From Streptomyces fulvoviolaceus (GTDB lineage: Bacteria; Actinomycetota; Actinomycetes; Streptomycetales; Streptomycetaceae): a stretch of 64,000 nucleotides of DNA. The stretch lies in contig NZ_JOEY01000014.1 in NCBI RefSeq assembly GCF_000718165.1, positions 124,001 through 188,000 of the forward strand. The letters are read 5' to 3'. The notes below the pieces were generated by a model. It saw nothing but the letters and a program-made list of their open reading frames with translations. It did not search any database and was not told the origin of the DNA. Shown in pieces: positions 35,460-44,682 of this stretch. The translations under genes were made by a program, and so were the position numbers. Position 1 is the first letter of the stretch, and each line of letters starts with the position of its first letter.

Positions 35460-36260
35460 TTACGCCTTTTGCTTGTTGCGGCGGTTGCCGATAACCATCG
35501 ACGACAGCACGAACAGTACGGCGACCAGGAACATGGCCGTACCGATGACATTGATCTGAACGGGCGTTCCGCGTTGTGCCGAACCCCAGACGAACATGGG
35601 GAAGGTGACGGTCGAGCCCGCGTTGAAATTGGTGATGATGAAATCGTCGAAGGAGAGCGCGAAGGCGAGCAGCGCGCCCGCCGCGATGCCCGGCGCCGCG
35701 ATCGGCAGCGTGACCCGGACGAAGGTCTGGAGCGGGCCTGCGTAGAGGTCCCGCGCGGCCTCCTCCAGCCTCGGGTCCATCGACATCACGCGCGCCTTGA
35801 CCGCCGTCACGACGAAGCTCAGGCAGAACATGATGTGGGCGATGAGGATCGTCCAGAATCCCAACTGCGCACCCATGTTGAGGAACAGGGTGAGCAGCGA
35901 GGCCGCCATGACGACCTCGGGCATCGCCATCGGCAGGAAGATCAGCGAGTTCACGGAGCCCCGCGCGCGGAAGCGGTAGCGGACGAGCGCGAAGGCGATC
36001 ATCGTGCCGAGGACGGTCGCGCCGATCGTCGCCCAGAAGGCGATCTGGAGGCTGATCGACAGCGAGCCGCACAGGTCGGCGACGCCGCACGGGTCCTTCC
36101 AGGCGTCCGTGGAGAACTGCTGCCATTCGTAGTTGAAGCGCCCCTTCGGTTTGTTGAAGGAGAACACCGTGACGACGACGTTCGGAAGGAGGAGATATCC
36201 GAGCGTCAAGAGTCCCGCGATGACGACGAAATGGCGCTTGAGCCAGTTGACGAAGGCCAT
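35460..36260 (-). CDS. potC: Polyamine ABC transporter permease PotC
   Basis: 266-residue inner-membrane permease with six predicted helices. The EAA loop is LEEAARDLYAGPLQTFVRVTLP. LSFDDFIITNFNAG is characteristic of PotC/YdcV-type permeases. It would form the spermidine/putrescine channel with PotB. Its ATG directly follows the potB stop (TAAATG), so the two are translated together. It lies 35 bases before the PuuB-like gene. Confidence 0.94.
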   Translation of the reverse strand: MAFVNWLKRHFVVIAGLLTLGYLLLPNVVVTVFSFNKPKGRFNYEWQQFSTDAWKDPCGVADLCGSLSISLQIAFWATIGATVLGTMIAFALVRYRFRARGSVNSLIFLPMAMPEVVMAASLLTLFLNMGAQLGFWTILIAHIMFCLSFVVTAVKARVMSMDPRLEEAARDLYAGPLQTFVRVTLPIAAPGIAAGALLAFALSFDDFIITNFNAGSTVTFPMFVWGSAQRGTPVQINVIGTAMFLVAVLFVLSSMVIGNRRNKQKA

Positions 36261-37184
36261 TTAAACCAGATCCTCCGTTCCGGACTTACGGATGTAGACC
36301 GTGACCATGGCGAGAATGGCGGCCATCAGGATGAAGGAGAGCGCCGCGGCCGTCGGGTAATCCAGAATGCGCAGGAACTGCGTCTGGATCACGTTTCCGA
36401 CCATGCGGGTGTCGGTCGAGCCGAGCAGGTCCGCGTTGACGTAGTCGCCGGCCGCCGGGATGAAGGTCAGCAGCGTGCCGGAGACCACGCCCGGCATCGA
36501 CAGCGGGAAGGTGACCCTGCGGAAGGTGGTGATGGGCCGCGCGTACAGGTCACCGGCCGCTTCATGGAGGCGTACGTCGATGCGCTCCAGCGAGGTGTAG
36601 AGCGGCAGGATCATGAACGGCAGGAAGTTGTACGTCAGACCGCAGACCACCGCGAGTGGCGTGGCCAGCACGCGGTCGCCGGAGGTCCAGCCGAGCCAGC
36701 TGGTGACGTCCAGGACGTGCAGCGTGTTGAGGGCACCGACGACCGGGCCGCTGTCCGCGAGGATCGTCTTCCAGGCGAGGGTGCGGATCAGGAAGCTGGT
36801 GAAGAACGGCGCGATCACCAGGATCATGATCAGGTTGCGCCAGCGGCCCGCGCGGAAGGCGATGAGATACGCGAGCGGGTAGCCGAGGACCAGGCACAGG
36901 ATCGTCGCGGCGCCTGCGTAGAGGAGCGAGCGCAGGAACTGCGGCCAGTACTCGGACAGCGCGTCCCAGTAGGTGGCGAAGTGCCAGGTGACCTTGTAGC
37001 CCTCCTCCAGGGAGCCCGTCTGCACGGACGTGGAGGCCTGGTAGACCATCGGCAGCGCGAAGAAGACGACCAGCCACAGGATGCCGGGCAGCAGCAGCCA
37101 GTACGGGACCAGGCGGCCCCGCTTGCGCGGTGGCTTCTTCTCCGGAACGGGCGCCAGAGGAGGCGCCTCGGTGAGCGTCGACAT
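36261..37184 (-). CDS. potB: Polyamine ABC transporter permease PotB
   Basis: 307-residue inner-membrane permease. A Pro/Lys-rich cytoplasmic start (about 1-25) is followed by six helices beginning YWLLLPGILWLVVFFALP. The EAA loop is LHEAAGDLYARPITTFRRVTFP, and IPAAGDYVNADLLGS is typical of PotB. The start ATG 37184 overlaps the potA stop by one base (TGATG). The longer frame to 37520 is open sequence over potA. It pairs with PotC. Confidence 0.94.
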   Translation of the reverse strand: MSTLTEAPPLAPVPEKKPPRKRGRLVPYWLLLPGILWLVVFFALPMVYQASTSVQTGSLEEGYKVTWHFATYWDALSEYWPQFLRSLLYAGAATILCLVLGYPLAYLIAFRAGRWRNLIMILVIAPFFTSFLIRTLAWKTILADSGPVVGALNTLHVLDVTSWLGWTSGDRVLATPLAVVCGLTYNFLPFMILPLYTSLERIDVRLHEAAGDLYARPITTFRRVTFPLSMPGVVSGTLLTFIPAAGDYVNADLLGSTDTRMVGNVIQTQFLRILDYPTAAALSFILMAAILAMVTVYIRKSGTEDLV

Positions 37185-38347
37185 CAGACGGCCGCCTCTT
37201 CCTGGATACCGGCGTCGATGTCCTGGGCCGCGTCCAGGCCGAAGGTGTGCGCCGGGTTCCAGTGCAGGACCACGTCGGCGCCGGGGACGAGCCGGGCGTC
37301 GCGGTCGATGTTCTGGGCGTAGACCTCGAACTCGGGGCAGACGGGGCTGTCGATGACGTACTGCGTGGAGACGCCGATGAAGCTGGAGTCGGCGATCTTG
37401 CCGGTGATCCGGTTGCGGCCCTCGGGGATCTCGCCCGCCTCGTCGGCGTGGGTGAGGGAGATCTTCTCGGGGCGGACTCCGACCAGCACCTTGCCGCCGG
37501 TCGTCGTGGGCGCCGAACACCGCGCCTCGGGGAGCACCAGCTTGCCGCCGCCGGCCTTGAGTACGATCTCGTCGCCGCTCTTGGTGTCGACCTCGGCCTC
37601 GATGAGGTTGGAGGTGCCGAGGAAGTTGGCGACGAAGGTGGTGTTGGGGTTCTCGTAGAGGTCGGCGGGCGAACCCAACTGCTCCACCCGGCCCGCGTTC
37701 ATCACGGCGACCGTGTCGGCCATGGTCATGGCCTCCTCCTGGTCGTGCGTGACGTGGATGAAGGTGATGCCGACCTCGGTCTGGATGCGCTTGAGCTCCA
37801 GCTGCATCTGGCGGCGCAGCTTGAGGTCGAGGGCGCCGAGGGGCTCGTCGAGGAGAAGCACCTTGGGGGTGTTGATCAGCGCGCGGGCGACCGCGACGCG
37901 CTGCTGCTGGCCGCCGGAGAGCTGGTGCGGCTTCTTGCGCGCCTGCTCACCGAGCTGCACGAGCTCCAGCATGTCCTCGACCTGCTTCTTCACCGACTTG
38001 ATGCCGCGCCGGCGCAGACCGAAGGCGACGTTCTCGAAGATGTCGAGGTGCGGGAAGAGGGCGTAGGACTGGAAGACCGTGTTCACCGGCCGCTTGTACG
38101 GCGGGAGGCTGGTGACTTCCTGGTCGCCGAGGAAGACGGTGCCGGAGGAAGGTTCCTCCAGACCCGCGATCATGCGCAGGGTGGTGGTCTTGCCGCAGCC
38201 GGAGGCGCCGAGCAGGGCGAAGAAGGAGCCCTGCGGCACGGTCAGGTCGAGCGGCTGCACGGCGGTGAAGCCGTTGTCGTACGTCTTGCTGATGCCCGAG
38301 AGGCGGACGTCGCCGGTGTTGTCAGTCTTGTTCGTCACGGTGGTCAC
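37184..38347 (-). CDS. potA: Polyamine ABC transporter ATPase PotA
   Basis: 387-residue ATPase. Walker A is [10 protein letters not shown] (about 49-58), the signature [15 protein letters not shown], Walker [13 protein letters not shown], and the switch His in [12 protein letters not shown]-terminal TOBE regulatory domain starts at about residue 240. All catalytic residues are intact. The start is GTG 38347, overlapping the potD stop (GTGA). It powers uptake through PotB and PotC. The operon therefore has its own ATPase, unlike the sugar importer at 17618-21331. Confidence 0.95.
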   Translation of the reverse strand: MTTVTNKTDNTGDVRLSGISKTYDNGFTAVQPLDLTVPQGSFFALLGASGCGKTTTLRMIAGLEEPSSGTVFLGDQEVTSLPPYKRPVNTVFQSYALFPHLDIFENVAFGLRRRGIKSVKKQVEDMLELVQLGEQARKKPHQLSGGQQQRVAVARALINTPKVLLLDEPLGALDLKLRRQMQLELKRIQTEVGITFIHVTHDQEEAMTMADTVAVMNAGRVEQLGSPADLYENPNTTFVANFLGTSNLIEAEVDTKSGDEIVLKAGGGKLVLPEARCSAPTTTGGKVLVGVRPEKISLTHADEAGEIPEGRNRITGKIADSSFIGVSTQYVIDSPVCPEFEVYAQNIDRDARLVPGADVVLHWNPAHTFGLDAAQDIDAGIQEEAAV

Positions 38348-39591
38348 GCCCCAGTCAGCTTCGCGAACTTCTCTTCAAAGGCCGTCTCTTCCTTCGAGCT
38401 CAGTGAGCGGAAGGCGTGGGACTTCGCGGCCATGGCCTGGTCGGGGATGATCAGCGGGTTGTTCGCCGCATCCGGGTCGATCTTCTCCAGCTCGGGCTTC
38501 ACTCCGTCGACGGGAGTCACGTAGTTGATGTACGCGGCGAGCTCGGCGGCCGGCTTCGGCTCGTAGTAGTAGTCGATGAGCCGTTCGGCGTTCGTCTTGT
38601 GACGCGCCTTGTTGGGGATCAGGAAGTTGTCGGTCGACGTCAGGTATCCGCTGTCCGGGATCACGAAGTCGATGTCGGGGCTGTCCGCCTTCAGCTGGAC
38701 CACGTCACCGGCCCAGGCGATACAGGCCGCGAAGTCGCCGCTGGACAGGTCGGAGGTGTAGTCGTTGCCGGTGAAGCGGCGGATCTGGCCTCCGTCGACG
38801 GCCTTCTGGATGCGGGCGACCGCCGCGTCGTAGTCGTCGGCGGTGAAGTTCGCCGGGTCCTTGCCCATGTCGAGCAGCGTCATGCCGATGCTGTCGCGCA
38901 TCTCCGACAGGAAGCCGATCTTGCCCTTGAGCTTGGGGTTGTCGAGCATGTCGGAGATCGACTTCACCTCCTCGCCGTCAAGTGCCTTCTTGTTGTAGGC
39001 GATGACGGTCGAGATGCCCTGGAAGACGTACGAGTAGGCGCGGCCGGGGTCCCAGTCGGGGTCGCGGAACTGCGCCGACAGGTTGGCGTAGGCGTGCGGG
39101 AGGTTGGACGCGTCCAGTTTCTGGACCCACCCGAGGCGGATCAGCCGGGCCGCGAGCCAGTCGGTGAGGACGATGATGTCGCGGCCGGTGTCCTGGCCCG
39201 CCGCGAGCTGCGGCTTGATCTTGCCGAAGAACTCGACGTTGTCGTTGATGTCCTCGGTGTACTTGACCGTGATGCCGGTCCGCTTCTTGAACTGGTCGAG
39301 AGTGGGATGGTGCTTCTCGCTCTCGTCCAGGTCCATGTACTCCGTCCAGTTGGAGAAGTTGACGGTCTTCTCCTCGGCCGAGTGGTCCTCCGCGGAGACG
39401 CCGCCCTTGGTGTTGCCGGCCGCGGGGATGCCGCAGGCGCTCAGCGCGCCCATGCCGCCGACGGCGAGTGCGCCGCCCGCGGAGGCGCGCAGCATCGAAC
39501 GCCGGGTGAGGGAGGCCCTGCCGTTGCGGAGGCTGCGCCGCATGGCGGCCACCTGGGCCGACGACAGGCGGTCGGGTTCGTACTGCTCCAT
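38344..39591 (-). CDS. potD: Polyamine-binding lipoprotein PotD
   Basis: 415-residue spermidine/putrescine-binding protein. The twin-arginine LTRRSMLR (about 29-35) and lipobox ALSAC (Cys53) give a Tat-exported lipoprotein. PotD-family features are VNFSNWTEYMD, EDINDNVEFFGKI, and DIIVLTDWLAARL. Acidic residues such as the Asp of TDW bind polyamine amines in this family. A 54-base gap separates it from the upstream aldehyde dehydrogenase. A second PotD-like lipoprotein is encoded at 55032-56222. Confidence 0.94.
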   Translation of the reverse strand: MEQYEPDRLSSAQVAAMRRSLRNGRASLTRRSMLRASAGGALAVGGMGALSACGIPAAGNTKGGVSAEDHSAEEKTVNFSNWTEYMDLDESEKHHPTLDQFKKRTGITVKYTEDINDNVEFFGKIKPQLAAGQDTGRDIIVLTDWLAARLIRLGWVQKLDASNLPHAYANLSAQFRDPDWDPGRAYSYVFQGISTVIAYNKKALDGEEVKSISDMLDNPKLKGKIGFLSEMRDSIGMTLLDMGKDPANFTADDYDAAVARIQKAVDGGQIRRFTGNDYTSDLSSGDFAACIAWAGDVVQLKADSPDIDFVIPDSGYLTSTDNFLIPNKARHKTNAERLIDYYYEPKPAAELAAYINYVTPVDGVKPELEKIDPDAANNPLIIPDQAMAAKSHAFRSLSSKEETAFEEKFAKLTGA

Positions 39592-39645
39592 GCGCGTGGT
39601 GCCCTTTCGGGAAGGTCGGCCGCGGGTCGGGCGGCCTGAATACGG

Positions 39646-41181
39646 CTATCGGTCCCCGAAGATCGTGCGGTGCCAGTCCTTCGCGGCGACCGCGGTGTTG
39701 TCGAACATGACGTGCTTGATCTGGGTGTACTCCTCGAACGAGTACGCGGACATGTCCTTGCCGAAGCCGGACGCCTTGTATCCGCCGTGGGGCATCTCGC
39801 TGATGATCGGAATATGGTCGTTGACCCACACACAGCCCGCCTTGATCTCGCGGGTGGCGCGGTTCGCCCGGTAGACGTCGCGGCTCCAGGCGGAGGCGGC
39901 GAGCCCGTACGGGGTGTCGTTGGCCAGCCGGATGCCCTCGTCGTCGTTGTCGAAGGGCAGGACCACGAGGACCGGTCCGAAGAGCTCGGACTGGACGATC
40001 TCGCTGTCCTGGGCGGCGTCCGCGACCAGGGTGGGGCGGTAGTACGCACCGTTCTTGAGGTCTCCCTGCGGAGCCTCGCCACCGGTGACCACGCGCGCGT
40101 AGGCACGCGCCCGGTCGACGAAACCGGCGACGCGGTCCCGCTGGACGTGCGAGATCAGCGGGCCGAGGTCGGTGCCCGGCGCGAACGGGTCGCCGAGCCG
40201 GACGGTCTCCATGAGGGCGGCCGTCCGCTCGACGAACGCGTCGTAGAGAGGCCGCTGCACGTACGCGCGCGTGGCGGCCGTGCAGTCCTGGCCGGTGTTG
40301 ATGAGCGCGCCCGCGACCGCGCCGTTGGCCGCCGCCTCCAGGTCCGCGTCGTCGAAGACGACGAAGGGGGCCTTGCCGCCGAGCTCCAGGTGGAGGCGCT
40401 TGACGGTGGCGGTGGCGATCTCGGCGACGCGCTTGCCGACGGCGGTGGAGCCGGTGAAGGAGGTCATCGCCACGTCGGGGTGGCCGACCAGGTGCTCGCC
40501 GGCCTCCTTGCCGGTGCCGGTGATGATGTTGATGACACCGTCGGGAATCCCGGCGTCGGTCGCGGCCTGCGCGAACAGCAGCGAGGTGAGCGGGGTGAGC
40601 TCGGCGGGCTTGAGCACGATGGTGTTGCCCGCGGCGACCGCCGGGAGGATCTTCCAGGCGGCCATCTGGAGGGGGTAGTTCCAGGGCGCGATGGAGCCGA
40701 CGACGCCGATGGGTTCGCGGCGGACGTAGGAGGTGTGGTCGCCGGAGTACTCGCCGGCCGACTGCCCCTGCAGATGCCGGGCGGCACCCGCGAAGAAGGC
40801 GATGTTGTCGATCGTGCCCGGGACGTCGAACTCCCGGGTCAGCTTGAGCGGCTTGCCGCACTGGAGGGACTCGGCGCGGGCGAAGTCCTCGGCACGCTCG
40901 GCGAGCACGGCGGCGAAGCGGTGCAGGGCGTCGGAGCGCTCGCCCGGGGTGGTGGCGGCCCAGCCCGGGAAGGCCTCGCGGGCGGCGGCGACGGCGGCGT
41001 CCACGTCGGCGGTGCTCGCCAGTTCGTACGTGTACACCTCCTCGCCGGTCGAGGGGTCGACGACCGCGTGCGTCCGGCCGGAGGTGCCCTTGGTCAGGCG
41101 GCCCGCGACGAACTGCGCGCCGTCCGCGAGGCGCTCCTGGGCCGGAAACCGGTCCGGGGTGGAATTGCCCGGATTGTGCAT
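39646..41181 (-). CDS. Aldehyde dehydrogenase, probable gamma-aminobutyraldehyde / PuuC type
   Basis: 511-residue NAD-dependent aldehyde dehydrogenase, first gene of the pot operon. It has SIAPWNYPLQMAAWK, KPAELTPLTS, base Glu in LELGGKAP, and catalytic cysteine in INTGQDCTAATRA. The latter is the form typical of gamma-aminobutyraldehyde and betaine-aldehyde dehydrogenases. It would oxidise gamma-(glutamyl)aminobutyraldehyde, the product of the PuuB-like enzyme. The ATG 41181 (MHNPGN) has GGAG nearby. It is close in sequence to the enzyme at 58982-60421 (shared GxDCTAATR and SEMPHGG / AEMPHGG tails), suggesting paralogues. Confidence 0.9.
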   Translation of the reverse strand: MHNPGNSTPDRFPAQERLADGAQFVAGRLTKGTSGRTHAVVDPSTGEEVYTYELASTADVDAAVAAAREAFPGWAATTPGERSDALHRFAAVLAERAEDFARAESLQCGKPLKLTREFDVPGTIDNIAFFAGAARHLQGQSAGEYSGDHTSYVRREPIGVVGSIAPWNYPLQMAAWKILPAVAAGNTIVLKPAELTPLTSLLFAQAATDAGIPDGVINIITGTGKEAGEHLVGHPDVAMTSFTGSTAVGKRVAEIATATVKRLHLELGGKAPFVVFDDADLEAAANGAVAGALINTGQDCTAATRAYVQRPLYDAFVERTAALMETVRLGDPFAPGTDLGPLISHVQRDRVAGFVDRARAYARVVTGGEAPQGDLKNGAYYRPTLVADAAQDSEIVQSELFGPVLVVLPFDNDDEGIRLANDTPYGLAASAWSRDVYRANRATREIKAGCVWVNDHIPIISEMPHGGYKASGFGKDMSAYSFEEYTQIKHVMFDNTAVAAKDWHRTIFGDR

Positions 41182-41283
41182 GTCGCTCTCCTCCGCCGTC
41201 GCCCCGTGCCTCCAGAGGCGGGTGGCGTAGCTCCAGCTCGATTTGAGTGCCGATCCTGACAGAGCAATGGGACTCCTACAAGT

Positions 41284-41319
41284 GATTCCGTTGTTGCCTT
41301 TCGGTTACGCGACGGAATC
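41284..41319. promoter_or_regulatory. Inverted repeat in the divergent control region
   Basis: GATTCCGT (41284-41291) and ACGGAATC (41312-41319) are perfect 8-bp arms 20 bases apart, between the pot operon and the NADAR gene. Spacing suits a dimeric regulator or a short hairpin. No binding protein can be named. Confidence 0.45.
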
Positions 41320-41361
41320 TGTCGACCAGGTGTCGAGTCGTCCACGAAAAGGAGGGACGGA

Positions 41362-41961
41362 GTGTCAGTGGTGCCTGCCAGACTCGCGTGCATGGGGAAG
41401 GCCACGGGGAAGATCGATTCACAGGATGCCCTGGTCAGGGCTGTGCGGGCGGGAGCGCGCGTCAAGTACCTGCACTTCTGGGGACACCGCCCGCGGCCGG
41501 ACGGCCGAGTCGGCGCGAGCTGTCTGAGCCAGTGGTGGCCGTCACCCTTCGTGGTGGAGGGCGTGGCGTATGCGACCGCCGAGCACTGGATGATGGCGGG
41601 CAAGGCGCGGCTTTTCGAAGACGCGGAGGCCGAGCGGCGGGTGCTGGCGGCCGGATCTCCGGCTCAGGCCAAGAACATCGGCCGGCTCGTGCGGCGCTTC
41701 GACGAGGCGATATGGGAGCGCGAGCGGTTCCGGATCGTGGTCGAGGGCAGCGTCCACAAGTTCGCCGCGGATCCGCGGCTGCGGGAGTTTCTGCTGGGGA
41801 CCGGAGAGCGGGTCCTGGTGGAGGCGAGCCCCATGGACCGGGTGTGGGGCATCGGCCTCGCCGCGGACGACGAGCGGGCGGCGCATCCCGAGCGCTGGCG
41901 GGGCCCGAACCTTCTGGGCTTCGCGCTGATGGAGGCACGGGAGCGCTTGCGAGACGGCTAA
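41362..41961 (+). CDS. NADAR-domain protein (YbiA-like N-glycosidase family)
   Basis: 199-residue soluble protein covering one NADAR domain: LSQWWPSPFVVEGVAYATAE, HWMMAGKARLF, VHKFAADPRLREFLLGTG, SPMDRVWGIGL, GPNLLGFALM. Members cleave N-glycosidic bonds. YbiA acts on riboflavin intermediates, and some NADAR proteins remove ADP-ribose from guanine. The conserved Glu and Trp positions appear present. The GTG 41362 has an excellent ribosome site AGGAGGG five bases upstream. There is no DarT-type toxin beside it, so an antitoxin role is not supported here. It is followed by a strong terminator. Confidence 0.88.
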   Translation: MSVVPARLACMGKATGKIDSQDALVRAVRAGARVKYLHFWGHRPRPDGRVGASCLSQWWPSPFVVEGVAYATAEHWMMAGKARLFEDAEAERRVLAAGSPAQAKNIGRLVRRFDEAIWERERFRIVVEGSVHKFAADPRLREFLLGTGERVLVEASPMDRVWGIGLAADDERAAHPERWRGPNLLGFALMEARERLRDG

Positions 41962-41990
41962 GGGGGACCGACCCTAGGGTCGGCCCCCCT
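41961..41990 (+). terminator. Terminator after the NADAR gene
   Basis: AGGGGGACCGACCC and GGGTCGGCCCCCCT form a 14-bp stem with one mismatch and a 2-base loop, starting at the stop codon. Confidence 0.8.
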
Positions 41991-42008
41991 AGAAGCGGGC
42001 GGTTCGGC

Positions 42009-42062
42009 AGCGCCCCTTTAGGGGCGCGGGGAACTGCGCGACCAGCCACAACGGACCCGCAG
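42009..42062. repeat. Dispersed intergenic repeat, copy 4 (short form)
   Basis: AGCGCCCCTTTAGGGGCGC hairpin, then GGGGAACTGCGCGACCAGCC and ACAACGGACCCGCAG. Compared with the other copies it lacks the GCGGCTCCGCCGC hairpin. Confidence 0.75.
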
Positions 42063-42087
42063 TCGACACGGGCCCTTTAGCGGAGCG

Positions 42088-42561
42088 CTACGCCGCGCTC
42101 ATCACACTCGCGAAGAGAAGCAGTCCCAGCAGCGGCAGGATCACGGTGGCCACGATCCCGCAGACGAGACCCGCGGTCGCCGCACCCTTGTTGGTGGCCT
42201 CGCCGCGGGTGGCCTTCCCGCGGCCGATCGCGCCGAAGATGATCCCGAGGATGCCCAGGATGACCCCGAAGAACCACAGGAAGAAGGTCAGGCTGCACAC
42301 CACGCCGATGATGCCGAGCACCAGGCCGGTGGTGCCCATGCCGTTGCTCGGCTGCGGCGGCATTCCGTAGCCGGAAGCCTGCGGGTAGCCCACCGGAGGC
42401 GCGACCGGGTAGGACTGGGCCGCGTTGGGATAGCCGTAACCCGGAGCGGACTGCGGGGCGGACTGCGGGTATCCGTACCCCGGTGCTCCCCCTGCCGGCT
42501 GCTGCGGCGGCTGCGACGGCGGCGGCCCGAACCCACCGGCTCCAGGATTCGCGTCGGACAT
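42088..42561 (-). CDS. DUF4190 membrane protein (157 aa)
   Basis: Small membrane protein with a Pro/Gly/Tyr-rich cytoplasmic N-terminus (about 1-70; repeated PGYGYP units) and two hydrophobic segments (about 75-110 and 128-155). Between them lies RGKATRGEATNKGAATAGLV, the DUF4190 hallmark. Function unknown. It lies next to a longer paralogue at 42641-43372 read in the same direction. The start ATG 42561 (MSDANPGAG) is supported by GGGGAG upstream. Confidence 0.85.
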   Translation of the reverse strand: MSDANPGAGGFGPPPSQPPQQPAGGAPGYGYPQSAPQSAPGYGYPNAAQSYPVAPPVGYPQASGYGMPPQPSNGMGTTGLVLGIIGVVCSLTFFLWFFGVILGILGIIFGAIGRGKATRGEATNKGAATAGLVCGIVATVILPLLGLLLFASVMSAA

Positions 42562-42640
42562 GAACTGCTCTCCCCTCGTTGACGATCCAGGGCATCCTAT
42601 TGGCCCTGATCACCCCGGGGGGATCCGTTCTCAGCAGCCG

Positions 42641-43372
42641 CTACTGAACCGTTGCGGACACCGCCACGGCGGGGGCGGCGCCGTAGGTGTCGTCGTACTC
42701 GTCCTCCTGGTTGATGGCGGCCGTGATCCCGATCGCGAGCAGGACGATCACGACGACGCCGAGGATGACCCCGATGATGCCCATGATGAAACCGGCCTGC
42801 GCCTGGCCGTGGTTGGAGGCCTCACCGCGCTCGGCCCTGCGACGTCCCTTGATCCCGAAGACGATGGCGAGGATGCCGAGGACGATCGAGACCACGCCGT
42901 ACATGCAGAACAGGCAGCAGGACAGGATGCCCAGCACCATCGCCGCGATGCCCATGCCGTTCTGCGGCTGCATCGGCATACCGGGCCAGCCGTAGCCCTG
43001 CGGATAGCCGGGGTTCTGCGGGTAGCCGGGGTTCTGGGGATAGCCGGGGTAGCCGTAGCCGCCGGGGGCACCGGGGCCGGTGGGGGCTATGGGCGGGGGA
43101 GGTACCGAGTCGGCGGGGCCACCCGGGGCACCGGGCGGGGCGTAGCCGGGTGCGGCGCTGCCGGGCGGCGTGCTTCCGGGGGCGGCGAACGGGTCGTTCG
43201 GCATCGAGGTGACCGTGGCCTGGTCGTGCACGGACGGCGGCTGCGACGCGGGCGGCTGCCCGGGCCCGTCGCCGGGTGCCCGGCTCTTGTCGAGCGATGG
43301 CCTGCTCTCGGGCGGCGCCCAGGGGTCGTGGCCCTCCCCGGCCTCCCCACTCGGCTGCGTTGCGTCCGTCAT
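42641..43372 (-). CDS. DUF4190 membrane protein (243 aa), paralogue of its neighbour
   Basis: Membrane protein with a long Pro/Gly-rich N-terminus (about 1-135) containing near-perfect NPGYPQ repeats. Two hydrophobic segments flank RRRAERGEASNHGQAQAGFI, the same hallmark as the adjacent 157-residue protein. The pair looks like a tandem duplication. I chose ATG 43372 (MTDATQPSG) with GGGGG six bases upstream; the frame extends to 43528 without a ribosome site. Function unknown. Confidence 0.85.
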   Translation of the reverse strand: MTDATQPSGEAGEGHDPWAPPESRPSLDKSRAPGDGPGQPPASQPPSVHDQATVTSMPNDPFAAPGSTPPGSAAPGYAPPGAPGGPADSVPPPPIAPTGPGAPGGYGYPGYPQNPGYPQNPGYPQGYGWPGMPMQPQNGMGIAAMVLGILSCCLFCMYGVVSIVLGILAIVFGIKGRRRAERGEASNHGQAQAGFIMGIIGVILGVVVIVLLAIGITAAINQEDEYDDTYGAAPAVAVSATVQ

Positions 43373-43598
43373 GTCCGTCCCCCTACGTCGTTCGTGCCGC
43401 CATGCTACGACGTCCCTACCGGCTCCCGGCCGCCCGGTACCCCACCCTCCACGGCCGCTCCCGCCGCAGCTCGCACCGGGGTTGACCCCGTTGCTCCCCC
43501 GCCCCCGCGGCCTACGATGTCCCTGCATTCGATCAGCCGATCACCGCGCCGCACCGCACCGCACACCGTGCCCGGCGCCCTGCCCCGGGGAGGCCCCC

Positions 43599-44660
43599 AT
43601 GACCGACCGTCTCGTCGACCCGCGCGTCCCGCGCGACCTGCACGCGTTCATCGCCTCGCTGCCGAAGGCCGAACTGCACGTGCACCACGTCGGATCCGCC
43701 TCCCCCCGGATCGTCTCCGAACTGGCCGCCCGCCACCCCGACTCCAAGGTGCCCACCGACCCCGAGGCCCTGGCCGACTACTTCACCTTCACGGACTTCG
43801 CCCACTTCATCGACGTGTACCTGTCCGTCGTCGACCTGATCCGCACGCCGGAGGACGTCCGGCTGCTGACGTACGAGGTGGCCCGGGACCTGGCCCGGCA
43901 GCAGGTGCGGTACGCCGAGCTGACGATCACCCCGTTCTCCTCGACCCGGCGCGGTATCGACGAACTCGCCTTCATGGAGGCGATCGAGGACGCCCGCAAG
44001 GCGGCCGAGGCCGAGTTCGGGACCGTGCTGCGCTGGTGCTTCGACATTCCGGGCGAGGCGGGACTGGAGGCCGCCGAGGAGACCGCGCGGCTCGCCACCG
44101 AGGACCGTGTACGCCCCGAGGGGCTGGTGTCCTTCGGGCTCGGCGGGCCCGAAGTCGGCGTACCGCGGCCGCAGTTCAAGCCCTACTTCGACCGCGCGAT
44201 CGCCGCGGGCCTGCACTCGGTGCCGCACGCCGGGGAGACCACCGGCCCGGAGACGGTGTGGGACGCGCTCACCCACCTGCGCGCCGAGCGCATCGGGCAC
44301 GGCACCAGCTCCGCGCAGGACGAGAAGCTCCTCGCGCACCTCGCCGAGCACCGGATCGCCCTGGAGGTCTGCCCGACCTCCAACATCGCCACCCGCGCGG
44401 TCCGCACCTTCGACGAGCACCCGATCAAGGAGTTCGTGAAGGCCGGCGTCCTGGTCACCATCAACTCCGACGACCCGCCGATGTTCGGCACCGACCTCAA
44501 CAGCGAGTACGCCGTCGCCGCCCGCCTCCTCGACCTCGACGAGCGGGGCCTGGCCGACCTGGCCAAGAACGCGGTCGAGGCGTCCTTCCTCGACGAGCCC
44601 GGCAAGGCCCGGATCAAGGACGAGATCGACACGTACACGTCGACCTGGCTCGCCTCCTGA
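43599..44660 (+). CDS. COG1816 deaminase, probable aminodeoxyfutalosine deaminase
   Basis: 353-residue metal-dependent deaminase of the adenosine deaminase fold. Zinc ligands and catalytic residues are present: His27-x-His29 in LHVHHVGS, HAGETTGP, IGHGTSS, and INSDDPPMFGT. True adenosine deaminases have HVHLDG, where the Asp contacts ribose; here it reads HVHHVG. I recall that COG1816 proteins of Streptomyces, once called adenosine deaminases, were shown to deaminate 6-aminodeoxyfutalosine in the futalosine menaquinone pathway. That is my preferred call; adenosine remains the alternative. ATG 43599 follows GGGGAGG by five bases. A GDPD gene follows after 22 bases. Confidence 0.8.
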   Translation: MTDRLVDPRVPRDLHAFIASLPKAELHVHHVGSASPRIVSELAARHPDSKVPTDPEALADYFTFTDFAHFIDVYLSVVDLIRTPEDVRLLTYEVARDLARQQVRYAELTITPFSSTRRGIDELAFMEAIEDARKAAEAEFGTVLRWCFDIPGEAGLEAAEETARLATEDRVRPEGLVSFGLGGPEVGVPRPQFKPYFDRAIAAGLHSVPHAGETTGPETVWDALTHLRAERIGHGTSSAQDEKLLAHLAEHRIALEVCPTSNIATRAVRTFDEHPIKEFVKAGVLVTINSDDPPMFGTDLNSEYAVAARLLDLDERGLADLAKNAVEASFLDEPGKARIKDEIDTYTSTWLAS

Positions 44661-44682
44661 AACCGCCCAGCACAATGGGCGC

